This document shows, piece after piece, positions 1 to 12,654 of a stretch of 64,000 nt of DNA. Each line of letters begins with the position of its first letter. The stretch's first letter is position 1. The translations under genes were made by a program, and so were the position numbers. The notes under the pieces are model-generated. The model was not told the DNA's origin and did no database searches. It saw only the letters and a list, made by a program, of their open reading frames with translations. This stretch comes from Gigantopelta aegis (Eukaryota; Mollusca; Gastropoda; Neomphalida; Peltospiridae), in assembly GCF_016097555.1 (NCBI RefSeq), contig NC_054704.1:43617504-43681503 (forward strand), in the 5' to 3' direction.

Positions 1-267
1 CACAAGAGTCTTTGACGTTGAAATACCCTTAAAAATAGATTAAAACGCGACTCTATAACCGTTACTTCTCAGACGCTCGTGCGTTTTTAAAAATATGGAA
101 AATGCATTTTGTGGTATTAGAAACTCCAGGATGACCAGAAACACTTCGGTTGTATGGAAATGGATAATCTAAACAATAAACTATAAGTAATATTTGATTT
201 CAGTGATCATAAACGGCTCTAATAGTGAAAAATATGCCTTAGTGTTTAAAAACTAGGGTCTGTCCCT
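1..267 (-). mobile_element. Kolobok-like (TTAA) MITE, cut by window edge
   Basis: The right end reads ...CTAGGGTCTGTCCCT followed by TTAA at 268-271. Read on the minus strand it matches the element starting at 15317 (AGGGACA, then CCCTAGTTTTTAAACACTAAGG, then a shared block around GTGTTTCTGGTCA). The other end lies outside the window. TTAA target sites and AGGG termini fit the Kolobok (T2-type) group; no transposase is present. Confidence 0.55.
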
Positions 268-271
268 TTAA

Positions 272-570
272 TAAAAAATATATTTAGCATTTGTATTTCA
301 ATATATGAACAGTTATCAGATAAGAATTGCATTTTGCAGTCATTTACATACATAGAAAAACGTATCGTTGATAGAACTTCACCTTGTAACAATCCGTTTC
401 TAAATATAAAAACAATAATAAGAAAGTATATTGTTATATTTCACATTTCACACAACGTTTTACACTGGTATACAGCGAACGCATAATCGCAAGCATTTCC
501 CTTCCACGGCCTGTTTAATTAATTTATACCATAGGTTTTGCATATGTACATGTGTAATAATTAAAGTATA
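272..570. other. AT-rich intergenic stretch
   Basis: I see no coding pattern, RNA gene or recognisable repeat here. Confidence 0.5.
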
Positions 571-582
571 ATATTCTAAGAA

Positions 583-675
583 TGAATGAATGAATGAATG
601 TTTAACGACACCCCAGCACGAAAAATACATCGGCTATTGGGTGTCAAACTATGGTTAATGCAAAACTAAATGAAT
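583..675 (-). mobile_element. 5'-truncated LINE 3' tail with target duplication
   Basis: Read on the minus strand this is the GACACCCAATAGCCGATG... GTCGTTAAACATTC tail ending in (ATTC)n, the same 3' end found on the LINE at 21.1-21.7 kb. It is flanked by the 12-bp direct repeat ATATTCTAAGAA (571-582 and 676-687). That is direct evidence of target-primed insertion of a very short tail piece. Confidence 0.75.
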
Positions 676-687
676 ATATTCTAAGAA

Positions 688-1340
688 GTCAAATTTAATT
701 TAAGTTAAACGTTCACATTAAAAGTTAAACTTTAAAAGTTAAGTTAAAATTTACTTTTAAATTTACATTTACGTTAGTTAAATAAGGCTTTCAGACGGAC
801 AAACGTATGGCATGACGTCATATGAAAGATATCTAATAAATCAGACAAATAAAAACACCAGTAATAAATCATTTTATGATAGGATGACCTATATATCTGA
901 ATGTAACAAAGTCTCTATTTGTTGGCTTGTGTGTGCGTTTATAGATACATATACCTATATATTTACTAAAGACGTTACCGTAAATGATGTTTATGCTGTT
1001 TTGCTATCTTTTGTTCGTACTGACATATAAATATATATAGTACACTATAGTATGTGTCACCGCTGACAGTTAGTCTTAATTCGTGCCAATCGCCCGATTA
1101 AATTACCCGGAGCTGTACTTCCATTATTGAATGACGAATTACAAGTTTAGCCACTCTTAAACCATTAAGTCAATATAGGTTTTGTATGGCACATAAAATG
1201 TACAACGTCTGGAGAAAAAGTCAAAGGGTTTGTATTTCACTGTGACAATTCACCTGTGATAGTTTACGCACCTGCAACCTGTCTATCGTATTGATCGTGA
1301 ACAGCTCTGAATGCCATCAAATGTATGATTTTCTCATCTG
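688..1340. other. AT-rich intergenic stretch
   Basis: Low-complexity AAGTTAA and ATTTAC runs occur at about 700-780. A 72-codon open frame at 812-1030 has no recognisable motif and AT-driven composition. Nothing else can be supported. Confidence 0.5.
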
Positions 1341-1712
1341 AATAATATACCGGAATTAGAACTCTCTAGAAATGAAAAGCGAAACACTTATCAATGGCGA
1401 CCTCGGGTGACAAACGATAGCGCATTTTGTCTTCGTATTCAGACTCGGGGAATAACTTTTCTCTTTTATTTTTAATGCTGGGAAGATCTCTTAAGACGTT
1501 TCTCAATAATAAAAAACGGTTGTGAATAATATGACGGAATTAGAACTTTACAAATAAAAAACACGGAAAAGAAATCATCAATGGCGATTGACTAGCTTGA
1601 CAAACGGTTGCCGATTTGTCTCCGCATTCAAAGCCTGGCAATAACATTGGGCTATTATTTTTAATGTGGAGCACATTTCTAAGGAGGTTTTTAAATTGTA
1701 ATAATAAAAAAG
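1341..1712. repeat. Diverged direct duplication, period about 184 bp
   Basis: Two successive segments begin AATAATATACCGGAATTAGAA (1341) and AATAATATGACGGAATTAGAA (1525). They share, in the same order, ATCAATGGCGA, TGACAAACG, TTTGTCT and TTTTTAATG blocks. The copies have diverged clearly, so the duplication is old. Function unknown. Confidence 0.7.
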
Positions 1713-1819
1713 TCTATAAATATGACAATGCGGATACTTCAGCTGAACGTTTTGGTGGTTTCAACTTATAAAAGTTTGATAATCCAGGTTAAGTTTAACT
1801 TCCCTGACTCCATTACTCC

Positions 1820-1960
1820 AATAGAGAATTAAAATAAAATAAAATAAAACTGAATTAAATTAATTAAATAAATTAATTAAATACATACATAACTAAAATA
1901 ATCAATAAATGAAACAAAATTTAAAAGTAAAATTAATAAAATAAAATACTGCTAAATTTC
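1820..1960. repeat. (AAAAT)n / TTAAT-rich tract
   Basis: Imperfect AAAATAAAAT and TTAATTAAAT repeats are visible. Simple low-complexity DNA. Confidence 0.8.
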
Positions 1961-2516
1961 ATATTAGTTTTAAAAGTCGGTAAGTTTTTTTGGCTTTGTA
2001 CTCTTTAAAATGCAAATCGGGTGTTTTATAGTCTCCACGAACCTAGCAGTATGTCGCCTCTTTCGCCCAAAATTTTACTCCTCTTCAACTGTTGGTAGTA
2101 CTAAACCAAATAACTTCTGGCTGGGTCAAAGTTCGAGGTGCACGGAACTTTTGATAGAGAAGTTAACATCACAAGTCCTGTGATTGTTTATAAATGTGAG
2201 TGCGTTGGTTGTAAAATAATAATTAGTTTCATGTGGGCAAAAAAATGTATGCAATTTTATTTTATCTAGTACCACTGTGTCAAGTAGCCTTGTATTTGAA
2301 ACATGTATGAGGTATCTGTAAGAAAAAGTACTCAAAGTTTGTGCAGAACTAGGGCAGTCATAGACGCTACCCGTTATCTCTGAAATGAGCAGCATGGCCC
2401 CCAATTTTTTCTTATTCGCTTTAAGGGTGAGGGATGGTAGTATTTATATCAGTGGTGTTTATATTGATTGATATGCTGCAGGTAGGAGTTTTAGCCACAT
2501 ACATTACTATTGTCGT

Positions 2517-2760
2517 CTATGGGATTTGATTTGGTGTTATACACCCTGTTCTTGGTTTAGGCCAAATGTCTTGTCTTATAATGTCAAAGATTGAACATCT
2601 GTACAATATATTATCTGGAATCTGGGGTTCCATGTTACAACTGCAGTGAGGTGTCGTTACCGGTTCTATTTTGTAGAGATGTGCGCTAAGTCTGCAGTGT
2701 CCTGTCCTCAGTCTGAATACCACTATTAGTCCAGTCAAATTAGCTCCAAAAAGTGGTCAA
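2517..2760 (-). mobile_element. LINE ORF2 C-terminal fragment
   Basis: The minus-strand translation contains FRLRTGHCRLSAHLYKI followed by PHCSC and NILYRCSIFDIIRQDIWP. This resembles the segment after the RNase H domain in Jockey/I-type LINE ORF2 proteins (RLRTGHxRLxxH, then Cys-His pairs, then LxxCPxxxxxRxxxWP). Only about 75 codons survive, with no reverse transcriptase nearby, so it is a decayed remnant. Confidence 0.6.
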
Positions 2761-3720
2761 CCCACAAGTAATTGCAACAGAATTGATTTGAATGTTTTTT
2801 AAATCTGAAATACCTCATCTACAACATATTAAAAATATCAAGGCGTAGTTGAGGGGGAAAATGCATAACATTGTATGTATATGACCCATAGGAGAAATAT
2901 TGGTGTGTGTGTTTTATTAGAGGGTAGGGATACATTTTCCACCATAACTTTCTTATTAATTGATATATTTTCTTATATTATCTATCATCTTAAAGATAAC
3001 AGACTGTGCTTTTTTTGTAGAATATAATTTAGTGAAATTTGTTAATCTATGACGTCAGAATCTCGCCATAATTATCTCCCCTTCGGCAAATCCACAATTT
3101 CTCATATCTTTACATTAAAATGTTTGTCCTAAAACTATTATTTGGAAAAAGTATGAACTAAAAGTGATTTAAATTGTAATAATATGCATGAATAAGTTAT
3201 TTTAGATCTATTGATGGTATGTTGTTTGTTATTCAGGTGATTTATATATTGTTTTGTGAACTTTTAAATTTGAACATTGTAAACATACACTTTTTAAAAT
3301 CATTGTCAATTGTTTTCTGTGTGTATCTGTTATTGCATTGTCCCTCTTTGTGCATTTGTGTAATCTGTAATATAATATGTAAGGCCGTTTTAACAGTTTT
3401 TGACCTTTCTGATAGCTTCTTATCTTTTGATTTGTACTAATAACCGCTTTTTCGTACTTGACCGAAGTTACACTTCGCAAGGATCTTTTTGCGCTCAGGA
3501 CTAGTCTACTACATTACACACATCATGCTAAACACTACATACACATATTAATTCCATAAATACAACGACACTGGAAGTCGCCATCTATTACACTTAATAG
3601 ACGCACATAGACTCGGCTAATGAGGGCTGGCTATCTACACGGCGATCGTATTTAGGGGGAAATCCCAATGTAAGGCCATCACACCCCATCGAAACTTTCC
3701 CGCTTTGTTTGGGATCACTG
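2761..3720. other. Intergenic stretch without recognisable gene
   Basis: No coding pattern or RNA gene is seen. A moderately GC-balanced segment at 3510-3720 (CGCCATCTATTACAC, GGCGATCG) borders the TA tract and matches nothing else I noticed in the window. Confidence 0.4.
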
Positions 3721-3721
3721 T

Positions 3722-3723
<2 letters not shown>

Positions 3724-3796
<73 letters not shown>
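3724..3796. repeat. (TA)n microsatellite
   Basis: About 36 uninterrupted TA units. Confidence 0.98.
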
Positions 3797-3799
<3 letters not shown>

Positions 3800-4111
3800 C
3801 AACACACCAAAACACATTCCATAGTTTGCACGTGCATCGCGCAGTTGTCCCGTACACGTGCGTGGGGTGTCATTCTCAATTTTGAAAATTTCCAGAAAGG
3901 TCGAGTAATCACTGTGGAACATTATTTCTGTCAATCGTTTTCATTCTGTTGATCATACAGTTGTTATTGTTTTGTTTTAAGTCATTTTTATTGTTTGAAT
4001 TTGCAATTTACTGATAAAAAACCCGTCAACTTTCAAATTTCAATTCTGACCCCAATCGTCCTTCAAGATCTTTGGTGGTCATAAAACCTACTGTAATACT
4101 GAACTAACACA

Positions 4112-4214
<103 letters not shown>

Positions 4215-4316
4215 CTGAACTACGGTTGTAATGTTTATCCAATTAATTCACTATTATCATATAACCATTCCCCACAGCTAATATACCTTACAATATTGGC
4301 AATTGTAAATTCTTAT

Positions 4317-4361
<45 letters not shown>

Positions 4362-4390
4362 TGTGTGTGTGTGTGTGTGTGTGCGTGTGT
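4317..4390. repeat. (GA)n followed by (GT)n
   Basis: About 21 GA units followed by about 15 GT units. With the upstream (CT)n this forms an imperfect inverted pair about 130 bp apart that could extrude a hairpin. Confidence 0.97.
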
Positions 4391-4420
4391 AAATTTGTCA
4401 AATCATGTAATTTCGGTCTA

Positions 4421-4668
4421 TTCATTGCTACTTTTAGTGTATTTAACATGTCACTGTCACTGCATTGTTAAAAGTTTATTCACAGTTACTTTCAGTGTAT
4501 TTAATACGTCACTGTCACTGTATTTTTTAGTTTGTTCATGGCTACTTCCAGTGTATTTGATACGTCACTGTATTATTAGGTTTATTCGCGGCTACTTTCA
4601 GTCTGTTTATGTCATTGTCACTTTCTTTCTTTTTTTTATTCATGGTTACTTTTAGTCCATTTCATGTA
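4421..4668. repeat. Minisatellite, period about 50-58 bp, 4-5 copies
   Basis: Units begin TTCATGGCTACTTTCAGTGT and continue with ATTTAATACGTCACTGTCAC and a T-rich segment. Starts are at about 4421, 4479, 4536, 4586 and 4640. The copies are imperfect and vary in length, so the array is old. The 98-codon open frame across it reflects the repeat rather than a gene. Confidence 0.75.
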
Positions 4669-5170
4669 CCGTTCACCGTAGTGGTTGCATAGTACCAAAG
4701 AAGAGAGTACCGTGTCAAAGTTCGATGTGCACCGTCAAATATTTACGGAGTAAAAGCAGCTGTGGGTGTGATTGGTAGTAATATGTGACATTGATTATTT
4801 GTGCAAATACTATTATCCATTGACAATAAATTAATACACTTTTATTTGTCATACAGTTGTTATGCAGTATATACCAGAGGTTGAAACTAATGCGGGGTAC
4901 CCCCAAAAATGGAACTGCAATTTTCAGCAAAAATGACGGTTGCTATTAAAAACATAAATTAAATCTCTTAAATGATACGTGACCCCCCATTTTCTTGCAG
5001 CTAGATTCAATGTGAGGTGCCACACTTTCTATTGCTGTACTTCCTGGGTGTGTTGAAACGCTGCTTATATCAGTTTTATTAGTAAACGTTAACATTATCG
5101 GCAATAGGAATTGATTTGGTCTAATGGAACCTAGTCGACTTCACTGTCTGTTGAAATCGGAGAATTGGAA
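4669..5170. other. Intergenic stretch
   Basis: No gene, RNA or clear repeat recognised. Confidence 0.4.
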
Positions 5171-5174
5171 CCAC

Positions 5175-6960
5175 TCGTACAGCGTCATTCTCCGCAAATG
5201 ACGGAACATTCCATATCCGTGCATCGTTTTGTGTCGCATCTTAACTTAAAACACCTACAGCAAATTATCTCAAGCAGCTTTCCAGGCAATGGTGGCATAG
5301 TTGTTTTTGGTGAATACTGTGTGTTTCTCCATGTCTGTGGATCTAACTCAGCATCATGATTATCTACGCTAATCCAGTGTCGATATTGCAAAAACACCCG
5401 CTTGCTGTGTTTGAACTTGTACACAGATAATTTCTGAAATTGTTTTCTGCGTGAGCTGTGTAAATCATACTTAACTGCAATGTCTTTGCTTAAATCTTCT
5501 TTCAGAAAGTATGCAACTAAAGTCTTGTAATTATAGTGGACAAAATTTTTTTGGAGGACTTCTCCCTTTTCAGTACAAACAAGCTTTGATGTTTTATCAC
5601 AAACTGTAAACTGTTACAAGAAGTGAGCGACATATTTTTTTGCCCAAGCACCATCTTCATTTTCTAGATATCCCACTCTTTGGTTTATATTGTTAGTCTA
5701 AATTTAATAGCAGCATAGCAGTACAAGACGATAAGAAGGTTTGTGTCTTCACTAATAAGTGACCAGCTGCATGCTTGCTCCAGCTGCTTTGTAAATCACC
5801 TACCAGCATCACCGCCATGCATTGTTGAACATTGGTTATCATGGGAGGAAAATCCAGCCCAAAAGCGATCATGTCACCGTAGAACATGATGACCTATCTT
5901 GAACATGAAGCATACTCCTAGGTTGTCTTTTTCCAGATCTTGCATCTTGTGAGTAAGACAGAATTGACAGCCGCCTTCTTCAAAATAGTTCCTTTTCCTC
6001 ATCTACCCTCACGTCTTCTACTTGGACATATATTTCGATATTTACGTTTGAAATGTCAACTGTGGAATCAGCTATGGTTTCATCCTCAATACTTTGAGGA
6101 CTGCACTCGTCACCCAATTCAGTATAGGGCAATGTAATTTTAAACGTTCGAGAGACAAGCAAATCTTGTATGCCAATATCTTGAAAAAATTGTATTTTTA
6201 CTGTCTTTCCTCTTGGATTGGCAGTAATAAATGCATACACTTTCTATATAATCTGCTGGCCAATGCAGCCAATAAAACTCATTTCTGTATGTAACCCTCC
6301 CAATCACAAGACAATAGAGCAGAGGGGACTTGTTGAAGGTTCATTATTGATGCTAGTGTTTGCTTCCCACTACAATGGCTGATCAAAGGTTAATACTGAT
6401 GTTGATCCCTATCGCCAGGAATGATCAGATACAAAGACCATCGTTAAGTAAATACACGAAGGATCGCCAGCATTCATGTCGAACGTCGGTACAAAAGTCA
6501 CAGATGATTTTTCTGAGTATAAACCATTCTGGTACATCTGCGTACGTCCCGACATTCTTGGCATGTGTAACCCGAGTGGCCAATTCATCGAAGACAAGAT
6601 ATGATCTACTGGTGTACGATGCTTCAGTTTATCAAATTTCATAGTTGACATGCTATTTGACGTTGGCTTACAAGTACGAAGGTATTTCAGTTTTCTCCAA
6701 GTGTTATTAATTCGTTTACAGACACAAGTCTTCGTCATCCGGATCTAACACCTGTTATTATTCCAATTCTGTCGAAGGTGTTCTTTCCATCAAGTGTACA
6801 TGAATTCTGGTCTGCAACACACTGTACAAAGCTGCCAGACACAAAACCAAGTATACCAGTTCCTTGGGAGGCAGAAGCGCTAGTTTCAAGGCTATTGAGT
6901 ATATCGATAAAACATTTGGACCCAAATTAATGGTGAAGTTGAATGACAAATCAACTCAGT
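5175..6960 (-). pseudogene. Decayed multicopy invertebrate gene (function unknown)
   Basis: Broken minus-strand reading segments keep two parts that I recognise from a large uncharacterised protein family multicopied in molluscs, cnidarians and arthropods. At about 6409-6738 is an NWP motif followed by EKSSVTFVPTFDMNAGDPSC. At about 5185-5424 is a cysteine-rich C-terminus (PPLPGKLLEIICC, then spaced CDTKRC, MECSV and ICGE). The order, NWP part first and Cys-rich tail last, matches the family. Segments between them (5693-6240) stay open only briefly. No biochemical role is known to me. The family's high copy number suggests it travels with mobile elements; that is inference. Confidence 0.45.
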
Positions 6961-7460
6961 AAAGGAGCTAAATGTAAAAGAGGACGAGATACCTATAGTA
7001 TTGCTCGACCAACAGACAATACTTTCAGTTGATAATTCTTTTCACGGAATATATGCTTTTGAGAAGCACACGTAAATTTTGTGTAGATATTTACTATAAT
7101 AAATAATAAATACCCGGTACTATATCCATTGTGTAAGCAAGAAAAATAAAATTTCAAGAATGTGAAGGCAAGGTTTAATATTATAATAAAATTAGATTAA
7201 ATGGTGAAAAATGTAAGTTGTGGAATCAAATAAAAATGAAAATGGAACAAGCCGAGGTAAATAGAATTATACACAGAATAAAAATATTTCCAGAAATTAA
7301 AATGAAAAAGAAACGAGTCAAAAAAATAAGTCAAATAGACCCAAAATTAACACTAACAAAACGTGCGTCAAAGCCACAAAACAAATTTGTCTGACAAAAT
7401 ATACACTAATATAAATAATCTATTTTTACACATTTTGCAATATTATATTATTGATAGCTA

Positions 7461-7461
<1 letters not shown>

Positions 7462-7532
<71 letters not shown>
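7462..7532. repeat. (TA)n microsatellite in unit A
   Basis: About 35 TA units; the counterpart in unit B (10382-10456) has one C interruption. Confidence 0.97.
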
Positions 7533-7534
<2 letters not shown>

Positions 7535-7827
7535 CACATATCCAAGGAGAAAAACCAATCGTAATTTTGTCTAGCGAATACATTGTTAGCAAATACACTC
7601 TATTTGCAATGGATCCATATGGGCTTCCATAGTTTAAAAAAATGTGAACGAGCAACTTTATATTTTTTTAAACAGCAGAACAAAATTGCGTTATTTGTAA
7701 TATTTTTTATTAAATATTTGCTATCAGTACACAATTGTTGATGTCCCGAGTTGAATAATTGGATCGATTATTCAGAATTGTCATAAATCGAACGTTTTAA
7801 AATGTAAACAAAACACAGTGACGACGC

Positions 7828-8422
7828 CAATCTAATTAAAATTAGCTCCACAATTACATGTGGATCTAACACCAGCCAGTTGGAGCTCATGTCCACCAAT
7901 CAAAACCTTACTTGCAGAATCCTGCCAGTGATTTAAAACTAACAACACTGCGTAGTCCCCAATGTCCAGGTAACATTTCGTCTGTAAATAATAATTTAAA
8001 TATTGACCAATCACACTTCGCCTTTTATAACGTTATTTGGGAGCATACAAATTCTAAAAATATCGGGCGAGTCTATTTTAGTGGCCGCAGTACAGCGAAC
8101 CATACCAATACGTACGGGGGTGGGTTATCAGTCTTCAATTTTACATTAAAAAAGTTATTTATTTATTTATAAAACCCCCCAAACTAAATCAGTCTTCAGT
8201 TTTACATTACAAATTATTTTATTTTATAAATAAAAACATGTTTTAAGGCATTCATAATTCACACGAAACATGTCGTATACCCTCAGAATAATCGGAATAT
8301 TTTCAAATTATTTTTAAATCACTGGCAGGATTCTGCAAGTAAGGTTTTGATTGGTGGACATGAGCTCCAACTGGCTGGTGTTAGATCCACATGTAATTGT
8401 GGAGCTAATTTTAATTAGATTG
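7828..8422. mobile_element. Mutator-like non-autonomous element, 595 bp
   Basis: The ends form terminal inverted repeats of about 110 bp, beginning CAATCTAATTAAAATTAGCT on the left and mirrored on the right to ...TTAATTAGATTG. The element is flanked by an exact 9-bp direct repeat TGACGACGC (7819-7827 and 8423-8431). Long inverted repeats with 9-bp target duplications are characteristic of Mutator-like elements (MULEs). No transposase is present. Short open frames inside are incidental. Confidence 0.75.
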
Positions 8423-8829
8423 TGACGACGCAAACGAATTTGAAAGCATGCGCCATGAAACTTTATTTTTTTGATGTAAAATAAACACATTTAGACGTAA
8501 TTTATCACATTGAAGTTTTAAATTCTCAACAAAAGCTTTCAGAAGATGTAACATAGTAAAATAATCTTTTATAGTACTGAAAGTGTCAACAATTTAATGT
8601 GAAAGACAAAACGTTATTATCTCCCTTGATGTGTACGAAGCCCTACGACGTCATATTTTAAATATACTTTCGGGACAAAGTTTGGTCGCAAAATTAAGCA
8701 TGTTCCCCCACCGATATTTTCCGATACTTTTTATATGTTGTTTCTAAACACTTTCTGAGTAATTTCTCGTAAAATTGTTTACAGTTGCAATTAGTTGCGG
8801 GTCAAACCTTAATTTGACTGGACTATATT

Positions 8830-9310
8830 TGATCTCGTTGGTTTAGGCGTATAACAGGGTCACTTGGGAAGGTTCTTCATGTCCTTGTTGACCAGGCCTG
8901 TGTAGTCTTCATCTCTTGGGAGTGACACTGTGACGATCTTGTTGATATTCAGATGCTTGGTTGGCTAGTTTATCTGCAGACGCACTACGTCTGATTCCAC
9001 AGTGTGCTGGTATCTACCGGAGTACATGTATAGCATTGTTGGTTTTGGATATGATGCGGAGTTTCGTGTTTGATATTTTTGGTGTCAGTGTCTTCCGACT
9101 CATTTCGGATTGACTGAAGTATTGCCTTACAGTCGATTAAGAAGACTATATGATATTTGTGTTTGGTGTGGATTGTTGCTTAAATCTGTAATTTCTTGAC
9201 AGCTGATAATTGTGACTTCGTTCTTTCATCCGGATAGTATATGTGTACACCTGTTCCTCAGTTTTGAACTGGACCCTCTGACGATCCATCTAAGTAGGCA
9301 CAAACCCATC
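8830..9310 (-). mobile_element. LINE RNase H domain remnant (unit A)
   Basis: Minus-strand translation in successive frames gives AYLDGSSEGPVQN, then VFLIDCKAILQSIRNESED, then IPAHCGIRRSASADKLANQA. These are the first acidic strand, the DxKA strand and the PxHxGIxxxExAD helix of the RNase H domain in Jockey/I-type LINE ORF2. Frame changes and stops show it is dead. Confidence 0.7.
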
Positions 9311-9735
9311 CTCTGGTGGATAGTATATGTTGAAGTGTTCAAGTGTCAATGATTTAAATGCCACATCTGCAATGTGTGCTTTTGTTTCAATGCCAGAAAT
9401 GTTTATGCAGACAGTGATGTGTTGTTTTTTGCTTCATCACTCGCGTCACATTTGCCATCCTTTTGAGTTTCTGAAAATGAGTGCATCCTTCCAGTGAATA
9501 TACGTAGAGCCATATTCCCTGGGGGTTTGTTTTCTAGACGATGTATGTTTGTTTTGGGTTGCACATGCAATGGTGGATGATCCGTATTCCATTACCGAGT
9601 GGACTTTACCAGTGTATGTATATTTTTGAGTGTTTTTATTCAACTCCCCAGGAGTTTTCTCAGAAGCCTTAATTTGGGAAGTGCTTCATTCTATAATTTT
9701 TCAATGTCGGGTACCCATGTAACACTCTTGTAAAC

Positions 9736-10120
9736 GTGAGCCCCGTGATCTAGTGGATAAACTGCTGGACAATCAAGCTGACGACAGTGGTTCAAATTCC
9801 CATCAAAGCTGGATCACACAATCATTCATTTTTTCTCATCTATCACCCTCTGCCTATCATTCTCATTATCTTAATATAAAAAACTTTCCAATTTTCCGAC
9901 CCTTTCTGTCAGTTTTCCTCCAACGCTGTCTTTTGAGCTGTCCACACAATCATCCACCTGTGTCTCAACTTCCTCCAGTCTCTGTGTTTCGCTGCACCCA
10001 CCTGGCATCCTCGTCCTCTACCGCTAATAAACGCTGGTCTGACCCCACGGCACTATCTAACGACCGCCGGCAGTAGGGGGAACGCATAATAGGTAGTTAC
10101 AAGTGCCGCTTACAATGCCA
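9736..10120 (+). mobile_element. tRNA-derived SINE-like repeat (unit A)
   Basis: Starts AGCCCCGTGATCTAGTGGAT, with an A-box-like core, and has a B-box-like GTGGTTCAAATTCCC 40 bases later. It continues as CT-rich DNA (TCCTCCAACGCTGTC, CTTCCTCCAGTCTCTG) to the end of the duplicated unit. The polymerase III boxes suggest a SINE head. The CT-rich body differs from the main SINE families here. Confidence 0.5.
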
Positions 10121-10380
10121 GAAGTGTGAAAAATGTAAGTTGTGGAATCAATAAAAATGAAAATGGAACAAGCCGAGGTAAATAGAATTATACACAGAAT
10201 AAAAATATTTCCAGAAATTAAAATGAAAAAGAAACGAGTCAAAAAAATAAGTCAAATAGACCCAAAATTAACACTAACAAAACGTGCGTCAAAGCCACAA
10301 AACAAATTTGTCTGACAAAATATACACTAATATAAATAATCTATTTTTACACATTTGCAATATTATATTATTGATAGCTA

Positions 10381-10381
<1 letters not shown>

Positions 10382-10456
<75 letters not shown>
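10382..10456. repeat. (TA)n microsatellite in unit B
   Basis: About 37 TA units with one internal C. Confidence 0.97.
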
Positions 10457-10458
<2 letters not shown>

Positions 10459-10753
10459 CACATATCCAAGGAGGAGAAAAACCAATCGTAATTTTGTCTA
10501 GCGAATACATTGTTAGCAAATACACTCTATTTGCAATGGATCCATATGGGCTTCCATAGTTTAAAAAAATGTGAACGAGCAACTTTATATTTTTTTAAAC
10601 AGCAGAACAAAATTGCGTTATTTGTAATATTTTTTATTAAATATTTGCTATCAGTACACAATTGTTGATGTCCGAGTTGAATAATTGGATCGATTATTCA
10701 GAATTGTCATAAATCGAACGTTTTAAAATGTAAACAAAACACAGTGACGACGC

Positions 10754-11344
10754 CAATCTAATTAAAATTAGCTCCACAATTACATGTGGATCTAACACCA
10801 GCCAGTTGGAGCTCATGTCCACCAATCAAAACCTTACTTGCAGAATCCTGCCAGTGATTTAAAACTAACAACACTGCGTAGTCCCCAATGTCCAGGTAAC
10901 ATTTCGTCTGTAAATAATAATTTAAATATTGACCAATCACACTTCGCCTTTTATAACGTTATTTGGGAGCATACAAATTCTAAAAATATCGGGCGAGTCT
11001 ATTTTAGTGGCCGCAGTACAGCGAACCATACCAATACGTACGGGGTGGGTTATCAGTCTTCAATTTTACATTAAAAATTATTTATTTATTTATAAAACCC
11101 CCCAACTAAATCAGTCTTCAGTTTTACATTACAAATTATTTATTTTATAAAATAAAACATGTTTTAAGGCATTCATAATTCACACGAAACATGTCGTATA
11201 CCCTCAGAATAATTCGGAATATTTTCAAATTATTTTTAAATCACTGGCAGGATTCTGCAAGTAAGGTTTTGATTGGTGGACATGAGCTCCAACTGGCTGG
11301 TGTTAGATCCACATGTAATTGTGGAGCTAATTTTAATTAGATTG
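10754..11344. mobile_element. Mutator-like non-autonomous element, duplicated copy
   Basis: Copy of the 7828-8422 element with the same TGACGACGC flanks (10745-10753 and 11345-11353). It was carried along by the tandem duplication rather than inserted independently. Confidence 0.75.
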
Positions 11345-11754
11345 TGACGACGCAAACGAATTTGAAAGCATGCGCCATGAAACTTTATTTTTTGATGTAA
11401 AATAAACACATTTAGACGTAATTTATCACATTGAAGTTTTAAATTCTCAACAAAAGCTTTCAGAAGATGTAACATAGTAAAATAATCTTTTATAGTACTG
11501 AAAGTGTCAACAATTTAATGTGAAAGACAAAACGTTATTATCTCCCTTGATGTGTACGAAGCCCTACGACGTCATATTTTAAATATACTTTCGGGACAAA
11601 GTTTGGTCGCAAAATTAAGCATGTTCCCCCACCGATATTTTCCGATACTTTTTATATGTTGTTTCTAAACACTTTCTGAGTAATTTCTCGTAAAAATTGT
11701 TACAGTTGCAATTAGTTGCGGGTCAAACCTTAATTTGACTGGACTATATTTGAT

Positions 11755-12225
11755 CTCGTTGGTTTAGGCGTATAACAGGGTCACTTGGGAAGGTTCTTCA
11801 TGTCCTTGTTGACCAGGCCTGTGTAGTCTTCATCTCTTGGGAGTGACACTGTGACGATCTTGTTGATATTCAGATGCTTGGTTGGCTAGTTTATCTGCAG
11901 ACGCACTACGTCTGATTCCACAGTGTGCTGGTATCTACCGGAGTACATGTATAGCATTGTTGGTTTTGGATATGATGCTGAGTTCGTGTTTGATATTTTT
12001 GGTGTCATTGTCTTCCGACTCATTTCGGATTGACTGAAGTATTGCCTTACAGTCGATTAAGAAGACTATATTGATATTTGTGTTTGGTGTGGATTGTTGC
12101 TTAAATCTGTAATTTCTTGACAGCTGATAATGTGACTTCGTTCTTTCATCCGGATAGTATATGTGTACACCTGTTCCTCAGTTTTGAACTGGACCCTCTG
12201 ACGATCCATCTAAGTAGGCACAAAC
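11755..12225 (-). mobile_element. LINE RNase H domain remnant (unit B)
   Basis: Duplicate of the 8830-9310 remnant with the same decayed RNase H motifs. Confidence 0.68.
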
Positions 12226-12654
12226 CCAGTCCTCTGGTGGATAGTATATGTTGAAGTGTTCAAGTGTCAATGATTTAAATGCCACATCTGCAATGTGTGC
12301 TTTTGTTTCAATGCCAGAAATGTTTATGCAGACAGTGATGTGTTGTTTTTTGCTTCATCACTCGCGTCACATTTGCCATCCTTTTGAGTTTCTAAAAATG
12401 AGGTGCATCCTTCCAGTGAATATACGTAGAGCCATATTCTGGGGGTTTGTTTTCTAGACGATGTATGTTTGTTTTGGGTTGCACATGCAATGGTGGATGA
12501 TCCGTATTCCATTACCGAGTGGACTTTACCAGTGTATGTATATTTGAGTGTTTTTATGTCAACTCCCCAGGAGTTTTCTCAGAAGCCTTAATTTGGGAAG
12601 TGCTTCATTCTATAATTTTTCAATGTCGGGTACCCATGTAACACTCTTGTAAAC

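Larger units (their letters stand above)
7204..10125. repeat. Tandem duplication, unit A (2.92 kb)
   Basis: Direct duplication partner of 10126-13037. Both units start GTGAAAAATGTAAGTTGTGG and end CAATGCCAGAAGT. The visible differences are mostly one-base length changes in homopolymers plus scattered substitutions, so the copies are recent or allelic. Each unit carries a (TA)n tract, an inverted-repeat element, a LINE RNase H fragment and a tRNA-like repeat. Confidence 0.95.
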
